A stretch of DNA of 64,000 nucleotides from Acidovorax sp. 1608163. Lineage in GTDB: Bacteria; Pseudomonadota; Gammaproteobacteria; Burkholderiales; Burkholderiaceae_C. Below the pieces are notes generated by a model, which saw only the letters and a program-made list of their open reading frames with translations, did no database searches and was not told the DNA's origin. The position numbers were made by a program, and so were the translations under genes. The stretch lies in contig NZ_CP033069.1 in assembly GCF_003669015.1 (NCBI RefSeq), positions 1,994,501-2,058,500 on the forward strand, given 5' to 3'. Shown piece by piece: positions 46,072 through 56,155 of this stretch. The first letter of the stretch is position 1. Each line of letters opens with the position of its first letter.

Positions 46072-46680
46072 ATGCCCAAGACAACGCTCTCCGCCCGCCA
46101 AGGGCAAACTCCCTCGCGGCGGCGCTGGATCAAGCTGGGGGCGTGGGCTGCGGGGGCCACGGCAGCTGCGGGTGTGGCAGGCACAGGCGTGTGGATGTAC
46201 CAGCCGGACAACGACCGGCAGCTGGTGTTTGCCACCCTCGAGCAGGCCATGCAAGAGGTTGACCGTTTGAGCGCAGCAGGCGCGCAGGCACTGGAGCCCA
46301 CCACAGCCTGGAGCTGGTCGCAAACCCTGGAGCACTGCGCGCAGAGCATCGAGTTTTCTCTGCGCGGTTTTCCTGCGCCCAAGGCGGCGCTGTTTCAGCA
46401 CACGGCAGGCGCTGCGGCCTTTGCGGCGTTTGCAGCACTGGGCCGCATGCGCCACAGCCTGGCCGAGCCCATTCCGGGGGCGCCAGCGCTGGCCGCTGCG
46501 GCGCCCGATGCGTCGGCCGCCCTGGCCCGGCTGCGCCAGGCGGTGCAAGACTTTGTGGCGCACCCCGGCCCGCTGCAGCCCCACTTTGCCTACGGCCCCC
46601 TGGGCCGCACCCAGTACGAGCAGGCCCACGCCATGCACCTGGCCAACCACCTCTCGGCCTTTGATGTGCGCCCTGGGTGA
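46072..46680 (+). CDS. DUF1569 domain-containing protein
   Basis: A 202-residue protein of the DUF1569 family, a DinB-like four-helix metal-binding fold. Likely metal histidines are in QTLEHCAQSIE and in the C-terminal YEQAHAMHLANHL. The N-terminus has a twin-arginine-like pattern (SRRRWIKLG) and a hydrophobic stretch, so it may be exported folded or membrane-anchored. Function of the family is unknown. The repeat just downstream may serve as its terminator. Confidence 0.85.
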   Translation: MPKTTLSARQGQTPSRRRWIKLGAWAAGATAAAGVAGTGVWMYQPDNDRQLVFATLEQAMQEVDRLSAAGAQALEPTTAWSWSQTLEHCAQSIEFSLRGFPAPKAALFQHTAGAAAFAAFAALGRMRHSLAEPIPGAPALAAAAPDASAALARLRQAVQDFVAHPGPLQPHFAYGPLGRTQYEQAHAMHLANHLSAFDVRPG

Positions 46681-46685
46681 GATGG

Positions 46686-46742
46686 TTTGCTATTAAAAAT
46701 ATAGCTACTAGCGCTTTTAAATAAAGCGCTAGAGGCATTTTT
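46686..46742 (+). repeat. Palindromic element copy 5
   Basis: GCTATTAAAAATATAGC, then CTAGCGCTT, a seven-base loop, AAGCGCTAG and shortly ATTTTTT. The T-run after the second hairpin gives it the look of an intrinsic terminator for the DUF1569 gene. Confidence 0.88.
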
Positions 46743-46981
46743 TGCATTGAATGCGCTGAGGGCCTGCCCAACGGGCGCTCCATGGCGCTCCCTGGTGCTC
46801 CCTTGTGTTCCATGGCCTGGTGCAGGGCCCTCGCCGCAAGCGCATGGGTGTGCCCTCCGTGCGCCCGCATCGTTGATGCAGGTCAAGTGATGCTTGCGCT
46901 GCGTCCCTGTGCGCCATGGCCTTGGTCTAGCATGTCGGCAAGGCCACGAAGGCGCTTGGGTGGCGCCCACAAGGAAGAACC
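46743..46981. other. Intergenic region before the HlyD-RbbA operon
   Basis: About 240 bp without a supported gene. It should hold the promoter of the export operon; I see no operator I can name. A near-repeat (GCGCTCC, ATGGCGCTCC, GGTGCTCCC) occurs around 46770-46800. Confidence 0.5.
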
Positions 46982-48079
46982 ATGAGCAAGAAGCTGAAGA
47001 CCTTTGCCGCCACTGCGGTGCTGTTGGCAGGGGTGGGGGGAGGGCTGTTGTACTGGCAGCCATGGAAGACCCAAGGCCCCGGTGAAGGCTTCGTCAGCGG
47101 CAACGGCCGCATCGAGGCGACCGAAGTGTCGGTGGCCACCAAACTGGCGGGCCGGGTGCTGGAGATATCGGCCAGCGAGGGCGATTTTGTGACCGCTGGG
47201 CAAACCGTGGCCCGCATGCAGATCGACAGCCTGCAAGCCCAGCGCGACGAGGCCGTGGCCCGGCTGCAGCAAGCCCGGCTGGCCGTGAGCAGCGCCCAGG
47301 TGCAAGTGGCCCAGCGCGAGAGCGACTACCAATCTGCCCTGGCCGTGGTGGCCCAGCGCGACAGCGACCTGGACACCGCCAAACGGCGCCTGCCGCGCTC
47401 TGAGCAACTGGCGCGCGACGGGTTCTTTTCGACCCAACTGCTGGACGATGACCGCGCCAAGGTGCGCAGCCTGCAGGCGGCCCTCACGGCGGCCCAGGCC
47501 CAGTCCAAGGCAGCGCAGGCGGGCATTGGTGCTGCCCGCACGCAGGTGACCAGTGCCGAGGCCAATGTGCGCGCCCTGGAGGCCACGCTGGCCCGCATTG
47601 ACGTGGAGCTGGCCGACAGCGACCTGAAGGCCCCGCGCGACGGGCGTGTGCAGTTCCGCGTGGTGCAGCCCGGCGAAGTGGTGGGCGCGGGGGCCCGCGT
47701 GCTGCAGCTGGCCGATTTGACCGATGTGTACATGACCTTCTTCTTGCCCGAAGCCGTGGCGGGCCGCGTCGCCATGGGCAGCGAGGTGCGCATCGTGCTC
47801 GACGCCGCCCCCGGCTTTGTCATCCCGGCCAGCGTGTCGTTTGTGGCCAGCACCGCACAGTTCACCCCCAAGACGGTGGAGACCGCCAGCGAGCGGCAAA
47901 AGCTCATGTTCCGTGTGCGGGCGCAAATCCCCAAAGAGCTGCTGCTGCGCCACCGCGAACAGGTCAAGACGGGCCTGCCCGGTGTGGCCTGGTTGCGCAT
48001 TGACTCGAACGCCCCATGGCCGCAGCAGCTGGCGGTCAAAGAAAGCATGCAGGCGGCAGCCCCCAAGGCCGCGCAGTGA
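46982..48079 (+). CDS. HlyD-family periplasmic adaptor (YhiI-like)
   Basis: A 365-residue membrane fusion protein: one N-terminal membrane anchor ([18 protein letters not shown]), a biotinyl-lipoyl half-motif ([21 protein letters not shown]), a long helical hairpin (about residues 75-205, rich in Gln/Ala/Arg), the second lipoyl half ([22 protein letters not shown]) and a beta-barrel. SD AAGGAAGAA precedes the ATG. It overlaps the RbbA-type gene by 4 bp and so belongs to the HlyD/ABC-2 export system that follows. Confidence 0.93.
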   Translation: MSKKLKTFAATAVLLAGVGGGLLYWQPWKTQGPGEGFVSGNGRIEATEVSVATKLAGRVLEISASEGDFVTAGQTVARMQIDSLQAQRDEAVARLQQARLAVSSAQVQVAQRESDYQSALAVVAQRDSDLDTAKRRLPRSEQLARDGFFSTQLLDDDRAKVRSLQAALTAAQAQSKAAQAGIGAARTQVTSAEANVRALEATLARIDVELADSDLKAPRDGRVQFRVVQPGEVVGAGARVLQLADLTDVYMTFFLPEAVAGRVAMGSEVRIVLDAAPGFVIPASVSFVASTAQFTPKTVETASERQKLMFRVRAQIPKELLLRHREQVKTGLPGVAWLRIDSNAPWPQQLAVKESMQAAAPKAAQ

Positions 48080-50832
48080 CCGCACCCGTCGTCACCCTCG
48101 CAGGCGTCGGTCAGCGCTACGGCGCCACGGTGGCGCTGGCGGGCATCGACCTGCAGGTGCCCGCCGCCTGCATGGTGGGGCTGATCGGGCCGGACGGCGT
48201 GGGAAAATCCAGCTTGCTGGCCCTGGTGGCTGGGGCGCGTGCCGTGCAGCAAGGACAGGTGATGGTGTTGGGGGGCGACATGGCCGATGGCCGCCACCGC
48301 GACGCCGTGTGCCCGCGCATTGCCTACATGCCGCAGGGCCTGGGCAAGAACCTGTACCCCACGCTGTCGGTGGAAGAGAACCTGCAGTTCTTTGGCCGCC
48401 TGTTTGGCCACGACACAGCCGAGCGCCGTCGCCGCATTGACGACCTGACCCGCAGCACCGGGCTGCACCCGTTTCTGGCGCGGCCCGCGGGCAAGCTCTC
48501 AGGCGGTATGAAGCAAAAGCTGGCCCTGTGCTGCGCCCTCATCCACGACCCGGACCTGCTCATCCTGGACGAGCCCACCACGGGCGTAGACCCGCTGGCC
48601 CGCGCCCAGTTCTGGGATCTGATCGCCCGCATCCGCGCAGGCCGCCCCGGCATGAGCGTGCTGGTGGCCACCGCCTACATGGAAGAAGCCCAGCGCTTTG
48701 ACTGGCTGGTGGCCATGGACGAGGGCCGCATCCTGGCCACAGGCACGCCCGCCGAGCTGATGCAGCGCACCGGCCACGCCAGCCTGGAGGCCGCCTTTGT
48801 GGCCCTGCTGCCCGAGGCCAAGCGGCGCGGGCACCAGCCAGTGGTCATCACCCCTTTGCTGGCCGACGCGGCGGCAGAGATCGCCATCGAGGCCCAGGGC
48901 CTGACCATGCAGTTTGGCGACTTTGTGGCGGTGGACCATGTGAGCTTTCGCATCCAGCGCGGCGAGATTTTTGGCTTTCTGGGCAGCAATGGCTGTGGCA
49001 AGTCCACCACCATGAAAATGCTCACCGGCCTGCTGCCCGCCACCGACGGGCAGGCCTGGCTGTTTGGCCAGCCGGTGGACCCGAAAGACATGGCCACGCG
49101 CCGCCGCGTGGGCTACATGTCGCAGGCGTTCTCGCTGTACAGCGAGCTGTCGGTGGAGCAAAACCTGGTGCTGCACGCCCGGCTGTTCCATGTGCCCGAG
49201 GCTGAGGTGCCCCAGCGCGTGCAGACCATGCTGGAGCGTTTTGACCTGCAGGCCGCACGCAGCACGCTGCCCATGCAGCTGCCGCTGGGCATGCGCCAGC
49301 GCCTGTCGCTGGCCGTGGCCATGGTGCACCAGCCCGAGCTGCTGATCCTGGACGAGCCCACCTCGGGCGTGGACCCGATTGCGCGGGATAACTTCTGGCG
49401 GCTGATGGTGGAGCTGGCCCGGCGCGACAAGGTCACCATCTTCATCTCTACCCACTTCATGAACGAGGCCGAGCGGTGCGACCGCATCTCGCTCATGCAC
49501 GCGGGCCAGGTGCTGACCAGTGCCGCACCGGCCGATATCGTGGCCCAGCGCGGCGCCGCCACGCTGGAGGAAGCCTTCATCGGCTACCTGCAAGAGGCCG
49601 CAGGCACCCCGGCAGAGCAGGGGGACGATGCCCTGGCCTCTGCGGCCGCTCCGGCGGTGCCGGTGTCGCACGCAGCACCTGCACGCCCCGGCTGGGCCGC
49701 ACGCCTGCGCCAAAGCCTGGCCCGCATCCACAGCACGCAGTGGCGCGAGTCGCTGGAGTTGCGGCGCGACCCGGTGCGCAGCGCTCTGGCGCTGCTGGGC
49801 TCGCTGCTGCTGATGTTTGTGATGGGCTACGGCATCAGCATGGACGTGGAGAGCCTGCGCTTTGCGGTGCTGGACCGCGACCAGTCGGCCACCAGCCGTG
49901 CCTATGTGCTCAACCTCTCGGGCTCGCGCTACTTTGTGGAGCGCGCCCCTTTGAGCGAATACACCGAGCTGGACGCGCGCATGCGCTCGGGCGAGCTGTC
50001 GCTGGCCATCGAGATTCCGCCCGGCTTTGGCCGCGATGTGGAGCGGGGCAAGGCGGTGCAGATTGCGGCGTGGGTGGACGGCGCCATGCCCCAGCGCGCG
50101 CAGACCGTGTTGGGCTATGTGCAGGGCATGCACCAGCAGTGGCTGGTCGATGCGGTGCGCAGCCGCACCGGCGTGGCCCCCATCGGCCTGCTGGAGGTGG
50201 AAACCCGCTACCGCTACAACCCCGATGTGCGCAGCCTGCCCGCCATGGTGCCCGCCGTCATCCCGCTGCTGCTGCTCATGCTGCCCGCCATGCTGACTGC
50301 GCTGGCCGTGGTGCGCGAAAAAGAGATGGGCTCCATCATCAACCTGTACGTCACGCCCACCACGCGCACCGAATTCATGCTGGGCAAGCAGCTGCCCTAT
50401 GTGGCGCTGGCCATGCTCAACTTTGGGCTCATGGTGTTGGCGGCCGTCACGGTGTTTGGCGTGCCCATCACCGGCAGCCTGGCCACCCTCACGGGGGCGG
50501 CGCTGCTGTTCAGCCTGTGCTCCACCGGCATGGGCCTGCTGGCGTCCACCGTCACGCGCAGCCAGATTGCGGCCATGTTCTTTGCCATGGTGGGCACGCT
50601 GATCCCGGCGGTGCAGTTTGCGGGGCTCATCAACCCGGTGTCGTCCCTGGTGGGCGTGGCCCGCTGGATTGGCGAGGTCTACCCCGCCAGCCACATGTTC
50701 ACCATCAGCCGGGGCGTGTTCAGCAAGGCGCTGTCGCTGCACGACCTGCAGCCCGAGTTTTGGGCCCTGGGCATGTCGGCCCCGGTCATCATCGGCGTGG
50801 CGATTGCGCTGCTGCGCAAACAAGAAAGCTGA
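48076..50832 (+). CDS. rbbA: RbbA-type double-ATPase/ABC-2 permease fusion
   Basis: 918 residues from GTG 48076. Domain 1 has Walker [10 protein letters not shown], signature [11 protein letters not shown] and Walker [14 protein letters not shown]; domain 2 has [10 protein letters not shown], a degenerate signature [10 protein letters not shown] and [13 protein letters not shown]; the C-terminal third is an ABC-2 permease with six membrane helices and a large extracytoplasmic loop. This is the layout of E. coli RbbA/YhiH, including the unusual second signature. RbbA has been reported as ribosome-associated, but the operon points to export of a small molecule. Confidence 0.93.
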   Translation: MTAPVVTLAGVGQRYGATVALAGIDLQVPAACMVGLIGPDGVGKSSLLALVAGARAVQQGQVMVLGGDMADGRHRDAVCPRIAYMPQGLGKNLYPTLSVEENLQFFGRLFGHDTAERRRRIDDLTRSTGLHPFLARPAGKLSGGMKQKLALCCALIHDPDLLILDEPTTGVDPLARAQFWDLIARIRAGRPGMSVLVATAYMEEAQRFDWLVAMDEGRILATGTPAELMQRTGHASLEAAFVALLPEAKRRGHQPVVITPLLADAAAEIAIEAQGLTMQFGDFVAVDHVSFRIQRGEIFGFLGSNGCGKSTTMKMLTGLLPATDGQAWLFGQPVDPKDMATRRRVGYMSQAFSLYSELSVEQNLVLHARLFHVPEAEVPQRVQTMLERFDLQAARSTLPMQLPLGMRQRLSLAVAMVHQPELLILDEPTSGVDPIARDNFWRLMVELARRDKVTIFISTHFMNEAERCDRISLMHAGQVLTSAAPADIVAQRGAATLEEAFIGYLQEAAGTPAEQGDDALASAAAPAVPVSHAAPARPGWAARLRQSLARIHSTQWRESLELRRDPVRSALALLGSLLLMFVMGYGISMDVESLRFAVLDRDQSATSRAYVLNLSGSRYFVERAPLSEYTELDARMRSGELSLAIEIPPGFGRDVERGKAVQIAAWVDGAMPQRAQTVLGYVQGMHQQWLVDAVRSRTGVAPIGLLEVETRYRYNPDVRSLPAMVPAVIPLLLLMLPAMLTALAVVREKEMGSIINLYVTPTTRTEFMLGKQLPYVALAMLNFGLMVLAAVTVFGVPITGSLATLTGAALLFSLCSTGMGLLASTVTRSQIAAMFFAMVGTLIPAVQFAGLINPVSSLVGVARWIGEVYPASHMFTISRGVFSKALSLHDLQPEFWALGMSAPVIIGVAIALLRKQES

Positions 50833-50833
50833 C

Positions 50834-52033
50834 ATGCCAGCAGCCCCATCTTCCTCACCCAGTTCATCCAGTTCGCCTGTGCACACCCCCCGCCGATGGG
50901 CGGCCCTGCGGGGGCGTTGCGCCACCATCTTTCGCCTGGGCATCAAAGAGCTGTGGAGCCTGTGGCGCGACCCGATGATGCTGGTGCTCATCGTCTACAC
51001 CACCACGCTGGCGGTGTACAGCGCGGGCAAGGCCCAGCCCGAGACGCTCTCGCACGTGCCCATTGCCATCGTCGATGAAGACGTGTCCACGCTCTCGCAG
51101 CGCATTGCCACCGCGTTTTTTGCGCCGCAGTTTGTGGGGCCCGATCTGATCACCCCGCAGGACGTGGACCCCGGCCTGGACGCGGGCCGCTACACGCTGG
51201 TGCTGCACATACCGCCCAACTTCCAGCGCGATGTGCTGGCAGGCAAGGTGCCGCGCGTGCAGCTCAACATGGACGCTACGCGCATGATGCAGGCCTTTAG
51301 CTCCAACGGCGCGGTGCAGCAGATTGTGCAGCTGGAGGTGGCCGAGTTTGTGCAGCGCTACCGGGCCGTGTCCACGCCCGCCATCGATTTGTCGGTGCGC
51401 GCCCGGTTCAACCCGGCGCTCACCCCCGCGTGGTTTGGCTCGGTGATGGAGTTGATCAACATCGTCACCATGCTCTCCATCATCCTCACCGGCGCTGCGC
51501 TGATCCGCGAGCGAGAGCACGGCACGGTGGAGCACCTGCTCGTCATGCCCGTCACCCCGGCCGAGATCATGCTGGCCAAGGTGTGGGCCATGGCGCTGGT
51601 GGTGCTGGTGGCCACCTGGGTGTCGCTCACGGTGGTGATTCGGTGGGCGATTGGCGTGCCCATCGAAGGCTCGGTACCGCTGTTTTTGTTGGGCACCGTG
51701 CTGCACCTGTTTGCCACCACCTCCATGGGCATCTACATGGCCACGCTGGCGCGCAGCATGCCGCAGTTTGGCCTGCTGATGGTGTTGACCATGATGCCGC
51801 TGGAGATGCTGTCGGGCGGCGTCACCCCGCGCGAGAGCATGCCGCTGTGGGTGCAGTACGTGATGGCGCTGGCCCCCACCACGCATTTCACCGAGCTGTC
51901 CCAGGCCATCCTGTACCGGGGCGCGGGGCTGTCGGTGGTGTGGTCGTCACTGGTGTGGCTGCTGGCGATTGGGGTGGCGCTGTTTGCGCTGGCGCTGGCA
52001 CGGTTTCGCAAGACCATCGCCCGGATGGCTTGA
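50834..52033 (+). CDS. ABC-2 type permease (YhhJ-like)
   Basis: A 399-residue permease with one membrane helix near residue 50, a large periplasmic domain (AIVDEDVSTLSQRIATAFF and following), then five helices (MLSIILTGAALIREREHGTVEHLLVMPV contains the cytoplasmic coupling region; quoted as EREHGTVEHLLVMPV). It starts one base after the RbbA-type stop. With HlyD and RbbA it forms the yhiI-rbbA-yhhJ type system, which would need an outer-membrane TolC-like protein from elsewhere. Confidence 0.93.
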   Translation: MPAAPSSSPSSSSSPVHTPRRWAALRGRCATIFRLGIKELWSLWRDPMMLVLIVYTTTLAVYSAGKAQPETLSHVPIAIVDEDVSTLSQRIATAFFAPQFVGPDLITPQDVDPGLDAGRYTLVLHIPPNFQRDVLAGKVPRVQLNMDATRMMQAFSSNGAVQQIVQLEVAEFVQRYRAVSTPAIDLSVRARFNPALTPAWFGSVMELINIVTMLSIILTGAALIREREHGTVEHLLVMPVTPAEIMLAKVWAMALVVLVATWVSLTVVIRWAIGVPIEGSVPLFLLGTVLHLFATTSMGIYMATLARSMPQFGLLMVLTMMPLEMLSGGVTPRESMPLWVQYVMALAPTTHFTELSQAILYRGAGLSVVWSSLVWLLAIGVALFALALARFRKTIARMA

Positions 52034-52038
52034 TTGTC

Positions 52039-52098
52039 ATTGCTATCTTTTGTGTAGCTGCCCGCGCTTATTAGATGAGCGCTAGAGCCCGATTCTTT
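52039..52098 (+). repeat. Palindromic element copy 6
   Basis: TTGCTATC, then GTGTAGCTGCCCGCGCTTATTAG trimmed to its core CGCGCTT, spacer, GAGCGCTAGAGCCC. More diverged than copies 2, 3 and 5. It lies just after the YhhJ-like gene. Confidence 0.8.
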
Positions 52099-52113
52099 CA
52101 ATAGCCGTAGGTT

Positions 52114-52155
52114 GTAGGTCGGGTTAGCGCAGCGTAACCCGACCTACGGGCTTTT
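52114..52155. terminator. REP-like palindrome / terminator between convergent genes
   Basis: Perfect thirteen-base arms GTAGGTCGGGTTA and TAACCCGACCTAC with an eight-base GCGCAGCG loop, then GGGCTTTTT. The palindrome has the look of a widely distributed proteobacterial REP-type sequence. With the T-run it should stop rightward transcription from the export operon. Confidence 0.85.
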
Positions 52156-53429
52156 TACATAAAGCCCACGGTGCCGGGTCGCCCGGGCAGGTTCAAGGTT
52201 GCCGTGGGGGCGGGCTGGCTTGCCACGCGCTGGCCGCGCCGCCACACCCCCAGGCGCGCCGCCCGCAGGCGGATGGCTTCTGCCGGGTTGCGCGCATGCA
52301 GCAGCACAAAGTCCGCATGTGAGCCGGGGGCGATGCCGTAGCCCTCCAGCCCCAGCAGGCGCGCGGGGTTCACCGTTATCGCGTCAAAGCACTGGCGCAT
52401 GCCCGTCTGGCTAGTCATCTGGCCCACATGCAGGCCCATGTGCGCGGCCTCCAGCATGTCGCCGCTGCCGCCGCTGTACCAGGGGTCGAGCACGCAGTCG
52501 TGGCCAAAGGCCACGGTCAGGCCTGCGGCCATCAGCTCGGGCACACGGGTCATGCCCCGGCGCTTGGGGTAGGTGTCGTGGCGGCCTTGCAGGGTGATGT
52601 TGATGAGCGGATTGGCCACCACGCCCAGGTCGGCCTCGCGCATCAGGGCGATGAGCTTGCTCACGTAGTAGTTGTCCATGCTGTGCATGGAAGTCAGGTG
52701 CGAGCCCGTCACGCGGCCGTGCAGGCCCAGGCGCTGGGTTTCATACGCCAGGGTCTCCACATGGCGCGAGTGCGGGTCGTCGCTCTCGTCGCAGTGCATG
52801 TCCACGCGTTTGCCGCGCTCGGCGGCCAGCTCGCACAGCAGCCGCACGCTCTCGGTGCCATCGGCGTAGGTGCGCTCAAAGTGCGGAATGCCGCCCACCA
52901 CGTCCACCCCCAGGTCGAGTGCGCGCCGGATGTTCTCCAGCCCGCCGGGGCGGCGCAGCACACCGTCTTGCGGAAAGGCCACCAGCTGCAAGTCCAGGTA
53001 GGGCGCCACGCGCTGCTTCACATCCAGCAGCGCCTGCACCGGCAGCGAGCTGGGGTCGCTGGTGTCCACATGGCTGCGGATGGCCAGCAGCCCGCGTGCC
53101 ACGGCCCAGTCGCAATACTGCAGCGCGCGCTGCACGATGGCATCGTGCGTGAGCTGGGGTTTGAGCTCGCCCCACAGCGCAATGCCTTCGAGCAGTGTGC
53201 CGCTCTCGTTCACGCGCGGCTGGCCGTAGCTCAGGGTCGAATCCATGTGGAAATGTGCGTCCACAAACGGCGGGCTCACCAGCAGGCCGCCCGCATCCAC
53301 CGTTTCGTGCGCGGGGGCTTGCAGACCTTCTGTCACTTCGGTGATGCGGCCGCCTTGCACGGCGATCGACATGTTCTGGCGCCCATCGGGCAGGGTGGCG
53401 TGGGTGAGGAGCAAATCCAGCATGGGCAT
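52155..53429 (-). CDS. codA: Cytosine deaminase-like amidohydrolase
   Basis: A 424-residue metal-dependent deaminase of the CodA type. Metal and catalytic motifs: DAHFHMD, the VDMHCDESDD segment with the catalytic Glu region, HLTSMHSMDNYYV, and GHDCVLDPWYSGG, the last being characteristic of cytosine deaminase. It would convert cytosine (or isoguanine-like bases) to uracil; upp for uracil salvage is 9 kb away. It ends the leftward cluster with the nucleoside importer, 59 bp after the exported unknown gene. Confidence 0.9.
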   Translation of the reverse strand: MPMLDLLLTHATLPDGRQNMSIAVQGGRITEVTEGLQAPAHETVDAGGLLVSPPFVDAHFHMDSTLSYGQPRVNESGTLLEGIALWGELKPQLTHDAIVQRALQYCDWAVARGLLAIRSHVDTSDPSSLPVQALLDVKQRVAPYLDLQLVAFPQDGVLRRPGGLENIRRALDLGVDVVGGIPHFERTYADGTESVRLLCELAAERGKRVDMHCDESDDPHSRHVETLAYETQRLGLHGRVTGSHLTSMHSMDNYYVSKLIALMREADLGVVANPLINITLQGRHDTYPKRRGMTRVPELMAAGLTVAFGHDCVLDPWYSGGSGDMLEAAHMGLHVGQMTSQTGMRQCFDAITVNPARLLGLEGYGIAPGSHADFVLLHARNPAEAIRLRAARLGVWRRGQRVASQPAPTATLNLPGRPGTVGFM

Positions 53430-53488
53430 GGGGTGAGGCTGTGAGCGAGTGAGCGAGCGGGTGGCGTGCGTGCAGGGATGGGGCGGAG

Positions 53489-54034
53489 TTACGGCGTCTT
53501 GGGGGCGGTGAGACGTTGGCTGCCGCCCGGCCTGCTGGGCGGTGGCGACACGGTGGTGCGCCGTGCAGGCGTGCGGCGGTAACGTAGGTCACCAGGGCGG
53601 TGGCCTGCCTCCAGGGTCACGTCAAAGGTGCCTTCCTCGTGGCCAGACTCGGCCTTGGCGGTGATCCGAATGCCCTGGGCCGTGGCTTGGCAGCGCAAGC
53701 GGCTCAGCTGCCATTCGGCGTGGTCGTTGTTGATCTCTGGCACGCCCACCGTGGCAACTTCGATCGCGCTGTCGCTGCGGTCACGCTGCAGCCACTGCAC
53801 ATAGATGAAAGATTGCGCGTACTGGCTGGCGTGCACGACGCGGTAGGTGCCGCCACCGGGGCTCTCATCGCGTGGCGCGGGCCATTCGCCGCACACCTGG
53901 ACCCAGTCCACATTGGGCGGCGTGGCGTGCGCGGAGTAGGGCGCCTCAATGCCCAGAGCCCATGCGGGTTGGCACATGGCGGTCAGGGCCGCACAGGCCC
54001 AGGCCAGCGAAACAATGGCGGTGCGACGGATCAA
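53489..54034 (-). CDS. Exported protein of unknown function in the importer operon
   Basis: A 181-residue protein with a signal peptide (IRRTAIVSLAWACAALTA, cleavage after AWA) and a compact beta-rich domain (VVHASQYAQSFIYVQWLQRD). Two cysteines (in VCGEW and RLRCQA) could pair. The C-terminal 30 residues are Pro/Arg/Ser-rich. The start is TTG 54034, which overlaps the stop of the upstream permease (TTGA) and has GGGGAA nearby; the frame is open further upstream but inside the permease gene. Family not recognised. Confidence 0.7.
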   Translation of the reverse strand: MIRRTAIVSLAWACAALTAMCQPAWALGIEAPYSAHATPPNVDWVQVCGEWPAPRDESPGGGTYRVVHASQYAQSFIYVQWLQRDRSDSAIEVATVGVPEINNDHAEWQLSRLRCQATAQGIRITAKAESGHEEGTFDVTLEAGHRPGDLRYRRTPARRTTVSPPPSRPGGSQRLTAPKTP

Positions 54035-54954
54035 CGTTCCCCCTTGCGGTATGGCTTCATCAGGGCTTGAGGATAAGCCGCCTTGCGCGCCACCAGCACC
54101 AGCGCCAGGATGGACAGCAGGTACGGCAGCATCAAATACACCTGGTACGGCAGCCACGCATCGCCCGCCTGTTGCAGGCGCAACTGCAGCGCATCAAAAA
54201 ACGCAAACAGCAGCGCACCCAGCAGCGCCTTGCCGGGCCGCCACGACGCAAACACCACCAGCGCCACGCAGATCCAGCCGCGCCCGTTGATCATGTTGAA
54301 GAAAAACGCGTTGAACGCCGACAGCGTGAGGAACGACCCCGCCACCCCCATCAGCGCCGACCCGAGCGCAATGGCGCCTGTGCGTGTGGCCGCCACCGAA
54401 ATGCCCTGGCCCTCTGCCGCCTGCGGGTTCTCGCCCACCATGCGCACCGCCAAGCCCAGCGGCGTGCGCATCAGCACCCAGGCCAATAGCGGCACCAGCA
54501 GCAGCGCCAGCAGCGTGAGCGGTGTTTGAGCCGAAAGGATGGGAACGCCCAGCCACTCCATCGGCGCAAGCGGCTCGATGGTGGGCGGCGTATTGACCTT
54601 GGGGAAGCTCACGCGGTAGCCGTAGTAGCTGAGTGCGGTGGCCAGCAGCGTGATGCCCAGGCCGGACACATGTTGCGATAGCGCCAGCCCCACGGTGAGC
54701 CAGGCGTGCAATAGCCCGAAGACAGCGCCGGTAAGCGCCGCCACCAGCACCCCGGTCCACAGGCCGTAGCCTGCATACACCGTGAGCCAGCCGGTGAAGG
54801 CGCCCGCCACCATGATGCCTTCAATGCCCAGGTTGAGCACCCCAGCGCGTTCGCACAGCAGCACGCCCAGCGTGCCCAGGATGAGGGGGGTGGCGACCCG
54901 CAGGGTGGCGATCCAGAACGCGGGGTTGGCGAGGATGTCAAGCAGCTCGGTCAT
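54031..54954 (-). CDS. Nucleoside ABC transporter permease (second)
   Basis: A 307-residue permease of the branched-chain/BMP-type family (YufQ/NupQ-like), with about eight membrane helices. Typical: GTLGVLLCERAGVLNLGIEGIMVAGAF shortened to ERAGVLNLGIEGIMVAGA, and the cytoplasmic EAA-like loop RTPLGLAVRMVGENPQAAEGQGI shortened to RMVGENPQAA. It pairs with the 353-residue permease upstream; repeat copy 7 lies between them. Confidence 0.93.
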   Translation of the reverse strand: MTELLDILANPAFWIATLRVATPLILGTLGVLLCERAGVLNLGIEGIMVAGAFTGWLTVYAGYGLWTGVLVAALTGAVFGLLHAWLTVGLALSQHVSGLGITLLATALSYYGYRVSFPKVNTPPTIEPLAPMEWLGVPILSAQTPLTLLALLLVPLLAWVLMRTPLGLAVRMVGENPQAAEGQGISVAATRTGAIALGSALMGVAGSFLTLSAFNAFFFNMINGRGWICVALVVFASWRPGKALLGALLFAFFDALQLRLQQAGDAWLPYQVYLMLPYLLSILALVLVARKAAYPQALMKPYRKGER

Positions 54955-54977
54955 GTGCCCGCCTCGGTGCTGCTTAC

Positions 54978-55033
54978 TTCATTTTTGATAGCTGCCAGCG
55001 CTTTTTGGATAAGCGCTAGAGGCTGATTTGGCT
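54978..55033 (+). repeat. Palindromic element copy 7, between two permease genes
   Basis: TTTTGATAGCTGCCAGCGCTT, short loop, AAGCGCTAGAGGC (quoted in parts: GATAGCTGCC, AGCGCTT, AAGCGCTAGAGG). The first hairpin is reduced. It occupies most of the 114-bp gap between the two permeases, so it is inside a transcribed operon. Confidence 0.82.
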
Positions 55034-55068
55034 TGAAACTCAGATGCACTGGCTTGTTCATGGCGTGC

Positions 55069-56130
55069 TCACTTCCAGCGCACCCGGTATTGGGTGAGTA
55101 GCCCAGCCACCAGCACCGCAATCAGCGAAGTCGCCACGATCACATCCGCAATGTAGGTCGGCACGCCCACCGCGCGGCTCATGCTGTCCGCCCCCACCAG
55201 CACGCCCGCCACAAAGGTGCCCGCCGCGATCACGCCCAGCGGGTGCAGCCCCGCCAGCATGGCGATCACGATGCCGCTGTAGCCATAGCCAGGCGACATG
55301 TCGAGCGTCACATAACTCGTGCGACCCGCCACCTCGATGGCGCCCGCCAGCCCGGCCAGCCCGCCCGAGAGCAGGGCGACCAGCACCACGGTGCGGGTGA
55401 TAGGCACGCCCGCAAAGGCAGCAGCGCGTGCATTGGCCCCTGCAGCACGAATGTCAAACCCCGGCACCGTGCGCGCCAGCAGCGCCCACAGCATCACCGC
55501 CAGCGATACGGCCCACAGCAGCCCCGTGTGCAGCCGCGTCTGCGGCACCAGCTTGGCAAGTTCCAGGTCGCCCTGCAGCGCCACGCTCTGCGGCCAGCCC
55601 ATGGAGAGCGGGTCTTTCATCGGCCCATCGAGCAGGGCCGACACCAGCAGCAGCATGATGAAGTTGAGCAGCAGCGTGGTCACCACCTCGTCCACCCCCA
55701 ACCGCGCCTTCATCAGTGCCGGGCCCAGCAGCAGCGCGGCGCCCGCCAGTGCAGCCGCCAGCATCATCAGGGGAAAGAGCACATAGGGCGACCACTCCAG
55801 CCCCGTGCCGCCATGCATGCCGCCCACGGCCACGGCGGCCAGCGCCCCGGCATAAAGCTGCCCCTCGGCCCCAATGTTGAACAGCCGCGCGCGGAAGGCC
55901 ACGGCGGCGGCTAGCCCGGTCAGGATCAGCGGCGTGGCGCGGGTGAGGGTTTCGGTCAGCGCAAACACCGATCCGAAGGCGCCTTGCAGCAGCAATGCAT
56001 ACGTGCGGCCGACCGGCGCTCCGGCCCACAGCACCAGCAGGCCGCTGATGAGCAGCGTGAACACCACGGCACCCACCGGCGCCAGAACGTAGGCGGCGGG
56101 GGATGTGTGGTTGCGTTTTTCGAGTCTCAT
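55069..56130 (-). CDS. Nucleoside ABC transporter permease (first)
   Basis: A 353-residue permease (YufP/NupP-like) with nine or so membrane helices. Family segments: ETLTRATPLILTGLAAAVAFRARLFNIGAEGQLYAGA, here shortened to RARLFNIGAEGQLYAG, and FDIRAAGANARAAAFAGVPI shortened to RAAGANARAAAFAG. It follows the ATPase gene by 25 bp. Together with the other permease it should form the membrane channel for nucleosides bound by the BMP protein. Confidence 0.93.
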   Translation of the reverse strand: MRLEKRNHTSPAAYVLAPVGAVVFTLLISGLLVLWAGAPVGRTYALLLQGAFGSVFALTETLTRATPLILTGLAAAVAFRARLFNIGAEGQLYAGALAAVAVGGMHGGTGLEWSPYVLFPLMMLAAALAGAALLLGPALMKARLGVDEVVTTLLLNFIMLLLVSALLDGPMKDPLSMGWPQSVALQGDLELAKLVPQTRLHTGLLWAVSLAVMLWALLARTVPGFDIRAAGANARAAAFAGVPITRTVVLVALLSGGLAGLAGAIEVAGRTSYVTLDMSPGYGYSGIVIAMLAGLHPLGVIAAGTFVAGVLVGADSMSRAVGVPTYIADVIVATSLIAVLVAGLLTQYRVRWK

Positions 56131-56155
56131 GCTGGGTTGTTCTTGTTGTTGTCGC

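Noticed and set aside
48499..50991. An 830-codon open frame antisense to the RbbA-type gene
   Set aside because: His/Gln/Gly-rich shadow frame; the sense strand has two full ABC domains and a permease.
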